NCBI RefSeq assembly: GCF_027286305.1
Contig: NZ_CP114599.1
Span: 1,860,001-1,924,000 of the forward strand
Length of the DNA stretch: 64,000 nucleotides
Source: Phenylobacterium sp. NIBR 498073
Lineage (GTDB): Bacteria; Pseudomonadota; Alphaproteobacteria; Caulobacterales; Caulobacteraceae
Direction: 5' to 3'
The position numbers were made by a program, and so were the translations under genes. The notes under the pieces were generated by a model, which was not told the DNA's origin, made no database searches, and saw only the letters and a list, made by a program, of their open reading frames with translations. Shown here piece by piece: positions 51,604 through 64,000 of the stretch (position 1 is its first letter; each line of letters begins with the position of its first letter).

Positions 51604-52754
51604 CCGTCAGCGCCCTGACCCGTCCCGGCGAGCGCGACCGTCTGGTCGTCAAGCTGTCCGAGATCGACTGGCTGTTCGCCCTGGCGCTTTGCCTGATCGC
51701 CGGCGCCGGGGCCCTGATGATGTTCTCCATCGCCGGATCCTCGTGGGAGCCGTGGGCGGCCAAGCACCTGACCCGCTTTGCGCTGTGCTTCGTGCTGATG
51801 ATCGGTCTGGCGATGATCGACCTGCGGGTCTGGTTTGCGATCGCCTATCCGCTTTACGGCGTCGGCCTGCTGCTGCTGGTCGCGGTCGAGGTGGCCGGCG
51901 ACGTGCGCATGGGCGCGCAGCGATGGCTGGCCCTAGGGCCGTTCAGTTTCCAGCCGTCGGAGATCATGAAGCTCGGGATCGTGCTGGCCCTGGCGCGGTT
52001 TTATCACGGCATCTCGGCCGACAATGCGCGGCTGTCCTGGTGGCTGCTGGTCCCCGCCGCGATGATCGGGGCGCCCACGGTGCTGGTCATGCACCAGCCG
52101 GACCTGGGAACCGCGATGCTGATCGCGATGACCGGGGTGGCCATCGTCGTGCTGGCGGGGCTGTCCTGGCGGATCATCTTCGCCGGGATTGCGGCCTTCG
52201 TCGTCGCGGTGCCGCCGCTGGTGATGTTCGTGCTGCACGACTACCAGCGCAAACGGGTGCTGACCTTCCTCGATCCCGAAAGCGACCCCTCGGGCTCGGG
52301 CTATCATATCCTGCAGTCCAAGATCGCCTTGGGCTCCGGCGGCTTTTTCGGCAAGGGCTACGGCCTCGGCTCGCAGAGCCAGCTGAACTTCCTGCCCGAG
52401 AAGCAGACCGACTTTATCTTCGCGACCCTGGCCGAGGAGTTCGGCTTCCTCGGGTGCTTCTCGCTGCTGTTCCTCTACGGCGCGGTGATTTTCATGGCGC
52501 TGCGCACCTCGGCACTGGCCCACTCGCACTTCGGACGGCTGTCGGCGGCCGGGACCACCGCCACCTTCGCGCTCTACGTGCTGATCAATGGGGCGATGGT
52601 CATGGGCCTGGCGCCGGTCGTGGGCGTGCCGATGCCGCTGCTGTCCTACGGCGGCACCGTCATGCTGACGGTGATGATCGGCTTCGGCCTGGTCCAGGCC
52701 GTGCGCGTCCACCGCTATTCGGAAGTGACCAGCGGCAAGGGCGCGCTGATGTAG
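51600..52754 (+). CDS. rodA: Peptidoglycan glycosyltransferase RodA
   Basis: RodA is the SEDS-family glycosyltransferase that polymerises lipid II together with PBP2. About ten membrane helices are visible, together with SEDS signatures: AAKHLTRFALCF, AQRWLALGPFSFQPSEIMKL, MHQPDLGTAMLI, GSGGFFGKGYGLGSQSQLNFLPEKQTDFIFATLAEEFGF and the end GVPMPLLSYGG. The length of 384 is normal. It begins inside the mrdA stop codon and closes the rod-shape operon. Confidence 0.97.
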   Translation: MTVSALTRPGERDRLVVKLSEIDWLFALALCLIAGAGALMMFSIAGSSWEPWAAKHLTRFALCFVLMIGLAMIDLRVWFAIAYPLYGVGLLLLVAVEVAGDVRMGAQRWLALGPFSFQPSEIMKLGIVLALARFYHGISADNARLSWWLLVPAAMIGAPTVLVMHQPDLGTAMLIAMTGVAIVVLAGLSWRIIFAGIAAFVVAVPPLVMFVLHDYQRKRVLTFLDPESDPSGSGYHILQSKIALGSGGFFGKGYGLGSQSQLNFLPEKQTDFIFATLAEEFGFLGCFSLLFLYGAVIFMALRTSALAHSHFGRLSAAGTTATFALYVLINGAMVMGLAPVVGVPMPLLSYGGTVMLTVMIGFGLVQAVRVHRYSEVTSGKGALM

Positions 52755-52755
52755 G

Positions 52756-53283
52756 TCAGGCGACCGTCACAGTCGTCTCGCCCTCGCCGACCGGCGCTTG
52801 GAAGCTGCGTAGGAAGCGGGCGAGCATCGCATCGTCGACCGGGATCGTCCCGCGCAGATCGGTCTGTTCGCGGCGGTCTGCGAGACGGCGCTGCAGCAGC
52901 TCGGGCTGAGCGTGCAGATAGATGAGCCGCCAGCGGCCGCCCGCGCGCTCGATCTCGGCCTTGAACTCGTCGCGATGGGTGCGGCTCCAGAAACTGGAGT
53001 CGATCACCACCGCCTGGCCGCCGCGCACCGCCTCGCCGACCTGGCTCCGCAGCCAAGCGCGCACCGGCTCCAGCAGGGCGGGGTAGGCGTCGGCTGGGAA
53101 GTCGACGCCGTACCGGCCATGACGGCGCCAGACCTCCTCGTCGATCGACAGCCGCAGGAAGCCGGTCTCCTCGAGCGCCATGGCGAATGCGGTCTTGCCG
53201 CTGCCAGCCACGCCGCACATCAGCACCGCCAGGCCGGGCAGGGGCCTCAGGGACAGAAGCGCGTCGGCGATGGTGACTGCCAT
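52756..53283 (-). CDS. Small P-loop kinase-like ATPase (AAA_33/zeta type)
   Basis: This 175-residue protein has Walker A in LMCGVAGSGKTAFAMAL, a following SIDEEVWRR that fits the catalytic-base region of zeta-toxin/kinase folds, VVIDSSFWSRTHRDEF as Walker B, and a basic lid (LLQRRLADRREQTDLRGTIP). Such proteins phosphorylate nucleotides, sugars, antibiotics or peptidoglycan precursors. No antitoxin partner is next to it, so I read it as a stand-alone kinase of unknown substrate. It is convergent with rodA, one base apart. Confidence 0.85.
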   Translation of the reverse strand: MAVTIADALLSLRPLPGLAVLMCGVAGSGKTAFAMALEETGFLRLSIDEEVWRRHGRYGVDFPADAYPALLEPVRAWLRSQVGEAVRGGQAVVIDSSFWSRTHRDEFKAEIERAGGRWRLIYLHAQPELLQRRLADRREQTDLRGTIPVDDAMLARFLRSFQAPVGEGETTVTVA

Positions 53284-53299
53284 GGCGACGCTCCGGGGC

Positions 53300-54292
53300 C
53301 TACAGCTTCAGCGCCTGGTCCGTCGCCCGCACCAGGCCGTCGACTATGCCCGGCTCGGTGGAGGCGTGGCCCGCGTCCCAAACGATGTCGAAACTGGCCT
53401 CGGGCCAGGCGGTCTTCAGCCGCCAGGCGCTGTCCATCGGCGTCACCACGTCGAACCGGCCTTGGACGATCCAACCCGGAATGCCGCGAATCTTGTCGAT
53501 GTTGTTGAGGATCCAGTTGTCCTCTTTGAAGAAGCCGCCATTGGCGAAGAAGTGGCACTCGATCCGTGCGAAGGCGATGGCGAAGTCGATTTCGTTGAAC
53601 TTCGACGGCCGCGCCTCGGGCCCGCGGATGGAGATCGTGTCGCCTTCCCATTGGCTCCAGGCGGCCGCGGCCTCGGCCTGGATGCGGCGGTCAGAGTGCG
53701 TCAGGCGCTTGTGGTAGGCGGCCATCATGTCGCCGCGCTCGGCCTCCGGGATCGGCGCGCAGAACCGCTGCCACGCATCCGGGAAAAGCATCGAGGCGCC
53801 TTCCTGGTAGAACCAGCGCAGCTCCCGCTGGGTCAGCAGGAAGATGCCGCGCAGCACCAGCGCCTCGACCCGATGCGGATGGGTGATGGCGTAGGCCAGC
53901 GCCAGGGTGCTGCCCCAGCTGCCGCCGAACACCGTCCACTTTTCGACGCCCAGATGGATACGCAGCCGCTCGATGTCCTCGATCAGCGTCCAGGTGGTGT
54001 TGTCTTCCAGGCTGGCGTTCGGTCGCGACTTGCCGCAGCCGCGCTGGTCGAACAGCGCCATCCGCCACTTCGCCGGGTTGAAGAACCGCCGCATGGTCGG
54101 GTTGATCGCCCCGCCCGGGCCGCCGTGCAGGATCACGCACGGCTTGCCGTCGGGATTGCCGCACTCCTCATAGAATATCTCGTGCGTCCCGCCGGTCGGC
54201 AGCCAGCCATAAGCGAACGGCTCGTTGTCCGGGTACAGCCCCTTGCGGTGCACGGTGTTGGAGACGGCGAAGGGGGGTGTGTTGCGTTCCAT
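53300..54292 (-). CDS. pip: Prolyl aminopeptidase (proline iminopeptidase)
   Basis: This serine peptidase of the alpha/beta fold (S33) removes N-terminal proline. The oxyanion segment is ILHGGPGGAINPTMRRFF, the nucleophile elbow is VFGGSWGSTLALAYAITHP, the acid is in VQGRFDVVTPM and the His in WDAGHASTEPGI. Preceding the elbow, LFDQRGCGKSRPNASLEDNTTW is characteristic of Pip. The 330-residue length fits. It lies 16 bases before the P-loop kinase and ten after the epoxide-hydrolase-like gene on the same strand, probably in one operon. Confidence 0.95.
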   Translation of the reverse strand: MERNTPPFAVSNTVHRKGLYPDNEPFAYGWLPTGGTHEIFYEECGNPDGKPCVILHGGPGGAINPTMRRFFNPAKWRMALFDQRGCGKSRPNASLEDNTTWTLIEDIERLRIHLGVEKWTVFGGSWGSTLALAYAITHPHRVEALVLRGIFLLTQRELRWFYQEGASMLFPDAWQRFCAPIPEAERGDMMAAYHKRLTHSDRRIQAEAAAAWSQWEGDTISIRGPEARPSKFNEIDFAIAFARIECHFFANGGFFKEDNWILNNIDKIRGIPGWIVQGRFDVVTPMDSAWRLKTAWPEASFDIVWDAGHASTEPGIVDGLVRATDQALKL

Positions 54293-54302
54293 CCCGGCCA
54301 GT

Positions 54303-55286
54303 CTACTTCGGGAAGCGGCGCCCCATCCAGTCCAGGATGAGCCGGTTGACCTCCTCGGGCTTCTCCTGCTGCGTCCAGTGGCCGCTGTCCTTGATCAGCG
54401 CCTTCTCCAGGTCGGAGATCACCTCTTCCATGCCGTCGGCCATGGCCGGCGACAGCACCACGTCCTTCTCGGCCATGATCATCAGACAGGGAACGCCGTC
54501 GATGCGGGTCGGCAGGTCGGTCGAACGCTCCCAGTTGCGGCTGAAGTTGCGGTACCAGTTGATCCCGCCGGTGAAGCCGGTGGCCTGGAAGGTCTCGACG
54601 AAGCCGGCCAGTTCGTCGGCGTTCAGGAGCTGGTTGGCGGTGTCGGCCTTGTCCCAGGCCTTCAGCGCATCGCCGAATGCGAAGGTCGAGCCGCCGGTGG
54701 GGGCCGCGACCTGCTGGATGGCGGCCGGGCGGCGCATGAAGAAGCGCATAGTCTTGTCGACGTCGGCGGCCAGGGCCGCGTCGGCGACGCCCGGCTTCTG
54801 GAACCAGACGATATACATGTCCTCGCCGAACACCTTGCGCATCCCCTCGATCGGGTCGATCGGCGCGCGACGCATGAACGGGGTGTTGAGCCCGATGATC
54901 CCGGCCACGCGGTCTGGATGCATCAGCGGCAGCTGCCAGACGACGATGCCGCCCCAGTCGTGGCCGACGAACACGCCCTTGGCCGCGCCCAGGTGGTCCA
55001 GCAGCCCGACCAGGTCGCCGGTCAGGTGCTCCATGTCATAGTCGGTGACCGCCGCCGGCCGCTCGGTCAGGCCATAGCCGCGCTGGTCGGGCGCGATCGC
55101 CCAGACGCCCGCCGCCTCGCAGGCCGCCAACTGGTGGCGCCACGAGAACGCCAGCTCCGGAAAGCCGTGGCAGAAGATCAGCGGCACGCCCTGGCCGCGC
55201 GGCCCGACTTCATAATAGGCCATGTCGATCCCGTTGACCTTGGCGTGCTGGACGGGCGGCATCTGGCGGGCGAGGGCGGTGGACAT
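54303..55286 (-). CDS. Epoxide hydrolase-like alpha/beta hydrolase
   Basis: This 327-residue protein has the HGxP motif HGFPELAFSW and an aspartate nucleophile in FVGHDWGGIVVWQLP, the pattern of soluble epoxide hydrolases and haloalkane dehalogenases. It has the cap-domain region and the catalytic His in DSGHWTQQEKPEEVNRLI. The frame is open further upstream, but ATG 55286 (MSTALARQM) with AGGAAG before it is the natural start, since the upstream part overlaps the divergent transporter gene. The substrate is unknown. Confidence 0.9.
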   Translation of the reverse strand: MSTALARQMPPVQHAKVNGIDMAYYEVGPRGQGVPLIFCHGFPELAFSWRHQLAACEAAGVWAIAPDQRGYGLTERPAAVTDYDMEHLTGDLVGLLDHLGAAKGVFVGHDWGGIVVWQLPLMHPDRVAGIIGLNTPFMRRAPIDPIEGMRKVFGEDMYIVWFQKPGVADAALAADVDKTMRFFMRRPAAIQQVAAPTGGSTFAFGDALKAWDKADTANQLLNADELAGFVETFQATGFTGGINWYRNFSRNWERSTDLPTRIDGVPCLMIMAEKDVVLSPAMADGMEEVISDLEKALIKDSGHWTQQEKPEEVNRLILDWMGRRFPK

Positions 55287-55388
55287 GGCGGGCTTCCTCC
55301 GAAGGTTTGGACGAGCTTGCCAGGGTTCCTCGCGCGGAAGGCAAGCGGCGCTTGGCGCGATCGGCGCGAATGACGCTAGAAGGAGCCA

Positions 55389-56606
55389 ATGACCAGCACG
55401 CAAGCCGCCGTCGCCGCCGACCGCACCCCCTGGGGCCTGGTGTTCCTGCTCGGCGCGCTGACCGCCTTCGCGCCCATGTCGATCGACATGTACCTGCCCA
55501 GCCTGCCGGCCATCGGCGCCGACCTGCGGGCGACCTCGGCCCAGACGCAGGGAACGGTCGCGGCCTTCTTCGCCGGGATGGCGATCGGCCAGTTCTTCTA
55601 CGGCCCGGCCTCGGACCGCTTCGGCCGCCGCGGGCCGATCCTGCTGGGCGTGGCGATCTATGTCGCCGCCTCAGTCGCCTGTGCGCTGGCCAGCTCCGGC
55701 GACATGCTGATCGCCGCCCGCTTCGTCCAGGCGCTCGGCGGCTGCGCCGGCGGGGTGGTGGCCCGCGCCGTGGTCCGCGACCGGTTCAACCACACCGAAA
55801 CCGCGCGGATGCTGTCGCTGATGACCCTGATCATGGGGCTGGCGCCGATCCTCGCCCCGATGCTGGGCGGCCTGCTTCTGACGCTCGGCGGCTGGCGGCT
55901 GAATTTCTGGGCGCTGGCGGTGTTCGGCCTGGCCTGCGGTGCGGCGACCCTGCTGTGGCTCAAGGAATCGCGCTCGGCCGAGACCGCCGCCCAGGCCGCC
56001 GCTGAGAACCCGCTAAAGGCCTATCGGGCCTTGCTGCGCCAACCCCGCCTGGTCGGCTACGCCCTGGCCGGGGCGCTGAACGGCGCGACGCTGTTCACCT
56101 ACATCTCGGCTTCGCCCGACCTGCTGATCGGGACCTACGGCATCTCTCCCCAGCATTTCGGCTGGGTGTTCGGCCTCAATGCCGCGGCGATCATCGGGGC
56201 CAGCCAGGTCAACCGCTATCTGCTGCGCCGGTCCACGCCCGACCAGGTGCTGGAACGGGCGAGCCAGGCGGCGGTGCTGGCCTCCATCGCCCTGGCGCTG
56301 GCCGCCCTGACCGGCTTCGGCGAGCGCTGGAGCATCCTGCCGCTGCTGTTCGTGCTGCTGGCCAGCTACGGCTTCATGCAGGGCAACACCATGGCCGGCG
56401 CGCTCAATGTCGACCCGCGGCGGGCCGGTTCGGTCTCGGCCCTGATGGGCGGAGCCTCGTTCGGCGTCGGGGCGCTGGCGGCCAGCCTGTCGGGCGCGTT
56501 CCATGACGGCACGCCGCGGCCGATGGCGGTGGTCATGGCGCTCGCGGTGATCGGCTCGGCCCTCGCGCTGCGCACCCTGGCCCTGCCGAAGGCCGCTCAG
56601 TCCTGA
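55389..56606 (+). CDS. Bcr/CflA family multidrug MFS transporter
   Basis: This 405-residue protein has 12 membrane helices. The start LLGALTAFAPMSIDMYLPSLPAIGADL is the fingerprint of the Bcr/CflA (14-TMS-like drug exporter DHA1) family, and the loop motif YGPASDRFGRRGPIL is intact. Members export bicyclomycin, chloramphenicol or sulfonamides; the substrate here is open. GAAGGAGCC precedes the ATG. It is divergent from the epoxide-hydrolase-like gene, and its end overlaps the DUF423 gene by ten bases. Confidence 0.92.
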   Translation: MTSTQAAVAADRTPWGLVFLLGALTAFAPMSIDMYLPSLPAIGADLRATSAQTQGTVAAFFAGMAIGQFFYGPASDRFGRRGPILLGVAIYVAASVACALASSGDMLIAARFVQALGGCAGGVVARAVVRDRFNHTETARMLSLMTLIMGLAPILAPMLGGLLLTLGGWRLNFWALAVFGLACGAATLLWLKESRSAETAAQAAAENPLKAYRALLRQPRLVGYALAGALNGATLFTYISASPDLLIGTYGISPQHFGWVFGLNAAAIIGASQVNRYLLRRSTPDQVLERASQAAVLASIALALAALTGFGERWSILPLLFVLLASYGFMQGNTMAGALNVDPRRAGSVSALMGGASFGVGALAASLSGAFHDGTPRPMAVVMALAVIGSALALRTLALPKAAQS

Positions 56607-56968
56607 GGCTTCTGCAGGGCGGCCCAGGCCAGCACCGCCCAGCCGACCATGAACAGCAGCCCGCCGATCGGCGTGATCGCCCCGAACCAACGCGGCGCGC
56701 CCAGGGCCATGGCGAACAGCGATCCCGAGAAGATCGCGATTCCGCTGAGGAAGAGCGGCGGCGTCACCCGCGCCAGCCGACCGCCGGCGTTAACCACCAC
56801 TACCGACGCGAAGACTGCCAAGGCGTGCAGGAAGGCGTAAGTTGCGCCCGTATGCATCCACTCCTTGGCCTTGGGATCAGTTACGCCATGGGCGGCGAAA
56901 GCGCCAAACGCGACGGCGAGAAGGCCACAGGCTGCGGCGGCGGACATCCAGATGCGCAGATTGCTCAT
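56597..56968 (-). CDS. DUF423 family membrane protein (YgdD type)
   Basis: This 123-residue protein has four membrane helices. The family's constant parts are visible: the start with LLAVAFGAFAAHGV, then WMHTGATYAFLHALAVF, LFLSGIAIFSGSLFAMAL, and ITPIGGLLFMVGWAVLAWAAL. DUF423/YgdD proteins are widespread and of unknown function. It is convergent with the transporter gene and divergent from lldD. Confidence 0.92.
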   Translation of the reverse strand: MSNLRIWMSAAAACGLLAVAFGAFAAHGVTDPKAKEWMHTGATYAFLHALAVFASVVVVNAGGRLARVTPPLFLSGIAIFSGSLFAMALGAPRWFGAITPIGGLLFMVGWAVLAWAALQKPQD

Positions 56969-57024
56969 GCCGTCTGCCTAGCGACTCCCGCTAGCATTGA
57001 CCACAAGTACAGGGGGGGCGGGAA

Positions 57025-58170
57025 ATGAACCCGGCATCGGTCGCCGATTATCGCGAGCTGGCCAGGCGGCGTCTGCCGCCGATGTTTTTCGAATACATCG
57101 ACGGCGGCTCCTACGCCGAGGTGACGCTGGAACGGAACGTCGCCGACATCGAGGCGCTGGCCCTCCGCCAGCGGGTGATGCGCGACATGACCCAGCTTGA
57201 CCTGTCGGTCGAGGTGCTGGGCCAGAAGATGGCCATGCCGATCGGGCTTTCGCCGGTGGGCATGGCCGGCATGTACGCTCGCCGCGGCGAGGTGCAGGCC
57301 GCCAGGGCCGCGGCCGCCGCCGGAGTGCCGTTCTGTCTGTCGACCGTCGGTGTCTGTTCGGTCGAGGAGGTCGCCGAGAGCGGAAAGGCCCCCTGGTTCC
57401 AGCTCTATATGCTCAAGGACCGCGGCTACATGCGCGAGCTGCTGGGCCGGGCCAAGGCCGCCGGCTGCCCGGTGCTGGTGTTCACCGTCGACCTGCCGCT
57501 GCCGGGCGCGCGCTATCGCGACATCCGCTCGGGCTTCACCGGCGCCACGGCCCTTTCCGGGGCGCTGAACACCGCCTGGCAGGGGGTGACGCACCCCGAA
57601 TGGCTGTGGGACGTCTGGCTCAACGGCCGCCCCCACAGCCTCGGTTCGGTGGCTGGGGCGATTCCCCAAGGGCGCAGCGTCACCGACTTCCTCAGCTGGA
57701 TCGCAAAAAATTTTGATCGATCGGTCACCTGGGCCGACCTCGATTTCGTCCGCCAGGTTTGGGACGGCCCGATCGTGATCAAGGGCGTGCTCGACCCCGA
57801 GGACGCGCGCGATGCGGTCCGCGCCGGCGCCCAGGGCCTGGTGGTCTCCAACCACGGCGGACGTCAGCTCGACGGCGTGCGCTCGTCGATTTCGGCCCTT
57901 CCGGCCATCGTCGATGCCGTCGGAGATGACCTGGAAGTCCTTATGGACGGCGGGATTCGCTCGGGTCTCGACGTGCTGAAGGCGTTGAGCCTGGGAGCGA
58001 AGGCCTGCTTCATCGGCCGGGCCTGGGCCTATGCGCTGGGGGCAGGGGGGCGGCCGATGGTCGCCAAGATGCTGGGAACCCTCCGCGCCGAGCTCTCCAC
58101 GGCCATGGTGCTGACCGGCTGCGTCGCCGCGCGAGACGCCGATAAGTTGCTACTAGACGTCGCACCTTAG
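57025..58170 (+). CDS. lldD: FMN-dependent alpha-hydroxy-acid (L-lactate) dehydrogenase
   Basis: The enzyme oxidises L-lactate (or a similar 2-hydroxy acid) to the keto acid with FMN, passing electrons to the respiratory chain. It is a TIM barrel of 381 residues. Visible are FFEYIDGGSYAEVTLERN, FMN-binding PIGLSPVGMAGM, FTVDLPLPGARYRDIRSG, WDGPIVIKGVLDPEDA (Lys), LVVSNHGGRQLDG (catalytic His and Arg) and VLMDGGIRSGLDVLKAL. This order is typical of LldD; glycolate or mandelate oxidases are close relatives, so the substrate is a best guess. AGGGGGGGC precedes the ATG. Confidence 0.92.
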   Translation: MNPASVADYRELARRRLPPMFFEYIDGGSYAEVTLERNVADIEALALRQRVMRDMTQLDLSVEVLGQKMAMPIGLSPVGMAGMYARRGEVQAARAAAAAGVPFCLSTVGVCSVEEVAESGKAPWFQLYMLKDRGYMRELLGRAKAAGCPVLVFTVDLPLPGARYRDIRSGFTGATALSGALNTAWQGVTHPEWLWDVWLNGRPHSLGSVAGAIPQGRSVTDFLSWIAKNFDRSVTWADLDFVRQVWDGPIVIKGVLDPEDARDAVRAGAQGLVVSNHGGRQLDGVRSSISALPAIVDAVGDDLEVLMDGGIRSGLDVLKALSLGAKACFIGRAWAYALGAGGRPMVAKMLGTLRAELSTAMVLTGCVAARDADKLLLDVAP

Positions 58171-58311
58171 AAAATCTTTTCAATTTGAGGCGCGCAGGCC
58201 CATCGACAAGGGCTGATCTTGCCGGGTAAATGCCCGCCGAATTTGCGCGCAACAACGGTCGCCGAAAGCCGGCCCTGCTGCGTGCCTGAGTTTTGAGAGC
58301 GAGGTATCCGG

Positions 58312-62955
<4,644 letters not shown>

Positions 62956-62978
62956 TCAGAGAGTCGGAGGACAGCATC

Positions 62979-64000
62979 ATGGGTAAGGTCACCGGCTTTC
63001 TCGAGATCGAGCGCCAGGAACGGACTTACGAGGCGCCGCAGGAGCGCCTGAAGAACTGGAAGGAATTCGTCCACCCCATGCCGGCGGCGGACGTCTCCAA
63101 GCAGGCCGCGCGCTGCATGGATTGCGGGATTCCGTTCTGCCACCAGGGTTGCCCGGTCAACAATCAGATCCCGGACTTCAACAACCTAGTCTATCGCGAC
63201 CAATGGAAAACGGCGCTGGAGAACCTCCAGTCGACCAACAACTTCCCGGAGTTCACCGGACGTGTGTGCCCGGCGCCCTGCGAGGCGTCGTGCACCCTGA
63301 ACATCATCGACACTCCGGTCGCCATCAAGACGGTCGAGTGCGAGATCGTCGATCGCGGCTGGCAGGAAGGCTGGATCAAGCCGCAGATGTCGCCGCGCGG
63401 CACCGGCAAGCGCGTCGCCGTCGTCGGCTCGGGACCGGCGGGCCTGGCCTGCGCCCAGCAACTGGCCCGCGCCGGTCACGCCCCGACCGTGTTCGAAAAG
63501 AACGACCGGATCGGCGGCCTGCTGCGCTACGGCATCCCGGACTTCAAGATGGAGAAGCACCTCATCGACCGCCGCGTGGCGCAGATGGAAGGTGAGGGCG
63601 TGATCTTCCGGACCAACTTCGAGGTCGGCAAGACCGTCTCGGTCCAGCGCCTGCTCGACGACTATGACGTGCTGGTCATGGCCGGCGGCGCGGAAGATCC
63701 GCGCGACCTGCCGATCCCCGGCCGCGAACTGGCCGGCGTCCATTTCGCGATGGACTTCCTGACCCAGCAGAACAAGCGCAACGCCGGCGACGACGAGCTG
63801 CGCGCCGCCCCCACCGGCGGCATCTCGGCCACCGGCAAGCATGTCGTGGTCATCGGCGGCGGCGACACCGGCAGCGACTGCATCGGCACCTCGAACCGCC
63901 ATGGCGCGGTCCAGGTCACCCAGCTGGAAATCATGCCGCAGCCGCCGGTTCGCGAGAACAAGCAGCTGACCTGGCCCGACTGGCCGCTGAAGCTGCGCAC
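62979..64000 (+). CDS. gltD: Glutamate synthase small (beta) subunit GltD (3' end outside the window)
   Basis: GltD takes electrons from NADPH and passes them through FAD and Fe-S clusters to GltB. The frame starts at ATG 62979 behind GGAGGAC and stays open for 340 codons to the end of the window; the full protein would be about 475 residues. The N-terminal cysteine clusters [13 protein letters not shown] and CPAPCEASC bind the 4Fe-4S centres, [18 protein letters not shown] is the FAD-binding motif, and [13 protein letters not shown] the start of the NADPH-binding domain. It forms an operon with gltB. Confidence 0.96.
   Translation, partial: MGKVTGFLEIERQERTYEAPQERLKNWKEFVHPMPAADVSKQAARCMDCGIPFCHQGCPVNNQIPDFNNLVYRDQWKTALENLQSTNNFPEFTGRVCPAPCEASCTLNIIDTPVAIKTVECEIVDRGWQEGWIKPQMSPRGTGKRVAVVGSGPAGLACAQQLARAGHAPTVFEKNDRIGGLLRYGIPDFKMEKHLIDRRVAQMEGEGVIFRTNFEVGKTVSVQRLLDDYDVLVMAGGAEDPRDLPIPGRELAGVHFAMDFLTQQNKRNAGDDELRAAPTGGISATGKHVVVIGGGDTGSDCIGTSNRHGAVQVTQLEIMPQPPVRENKQLTWPDWPLKLR

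Noticed and set aside
52756..53283. Zeta-toxin reading of the small P-loop ATPase
   Set aside because: No small antitoxin gene is adjacent (rodA on one side, prolyl iminopeptidase on the other), so a toxin-antitoxin system is not supported.

Overview
The window looks like a stretch of chromosome from a GC-rich alphaproteobacterium of the order Caulobacterales (Caulobacter or Phenylobacterium; the genus is an inference). Three things point there. The first is the block ftsZ, lpxC, bamD, recN, ligA, with a CtrA-type box and a GANTC methylation site upstream of ftsZ. The second is the mreB-mreC-mreD-mrdA-rodA operon. The third is the set of lineage-typical small genes (DUF4169, ribbon-helix-helix, DUF7662, HWE histidine kinases). 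I saw no rRNA, tRNA, CRISPR array, insertion sequence or prophage.

Layout. 0-10.5 kb: division, envelope and DNA repair on the plus strand (ftsZ, lpxC, two orphan small genes, bamD, recN, ligA, an EVE-domain gene). 10.5-21.4 kb: mixed housekeeping (aminopeptidase P, MFS transporter, degenerate GIY-YIG protein, acetyltransferase, prmA, DUF7662 protein, alpha/beta hydrolase, a UvrD/PcrA-type helicase, two tiny membrane proteins, a ribbon-helix-helix protein, coq4, DUF4169). 21.6-36 kb is the most accessory-like part: a CHASE-HWE kinase, an RTX/SWM-repeat gene broken by four single-base frameshifts, pyrE and aspC, an orphan low-GC gene, a GNAT/SnoaL fusion, a secreted choloylglycine-hydrolase-like protein, and a same-strand cluster of tandem-TetR regulator, TonB-dependent receptor (interrupted by one in-frame TAA), PhoD phosphatase and small outer-membrane barrel. 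36-43 kb: YjbQ, a TVP38 membrane protein, a GST, leuA with a leucine-rich leader peptide and alternative RNA pairings, a DMT transporter, and a molybdate cluster (ModE-like regulator with a ModE-type box, molybdopterin-fold protein, modA, but no modBC). 43-52.8 kb: VanZ, ABC-F ATPase, PAS-HWE kinase, then the rod-shape operon preceded by a structured leader. 52.8-64 kb: a small P-loop kinase, prolyl iminopeptidase, epoxide-hydrolase-like protein, Bcr/CflA transporter, DUF423, lldD, gltB and the 5' part of gltD, which runs off the window.

How the genes work together. FtsZ, MreBCD, PBP2 and RodA form the two cytoskeleton-guided peptidoglycan machines; LpxC and BamD build the outer membrane; RecN, LigA and the helicase serve repair; AspC, PyrE, LeuA and GltBD cover nitrogen, pyrimidine and leucine synthesis. 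The most informative oddities are the leucine attenuator, the ModE box ahead of an incomplete mod operon, the nonsense-interrupted receptor beside a double-TetR regulator, the frameshifted RTX gene, and two unlinked orphan genes whose products share a conserved C-terminal motif.
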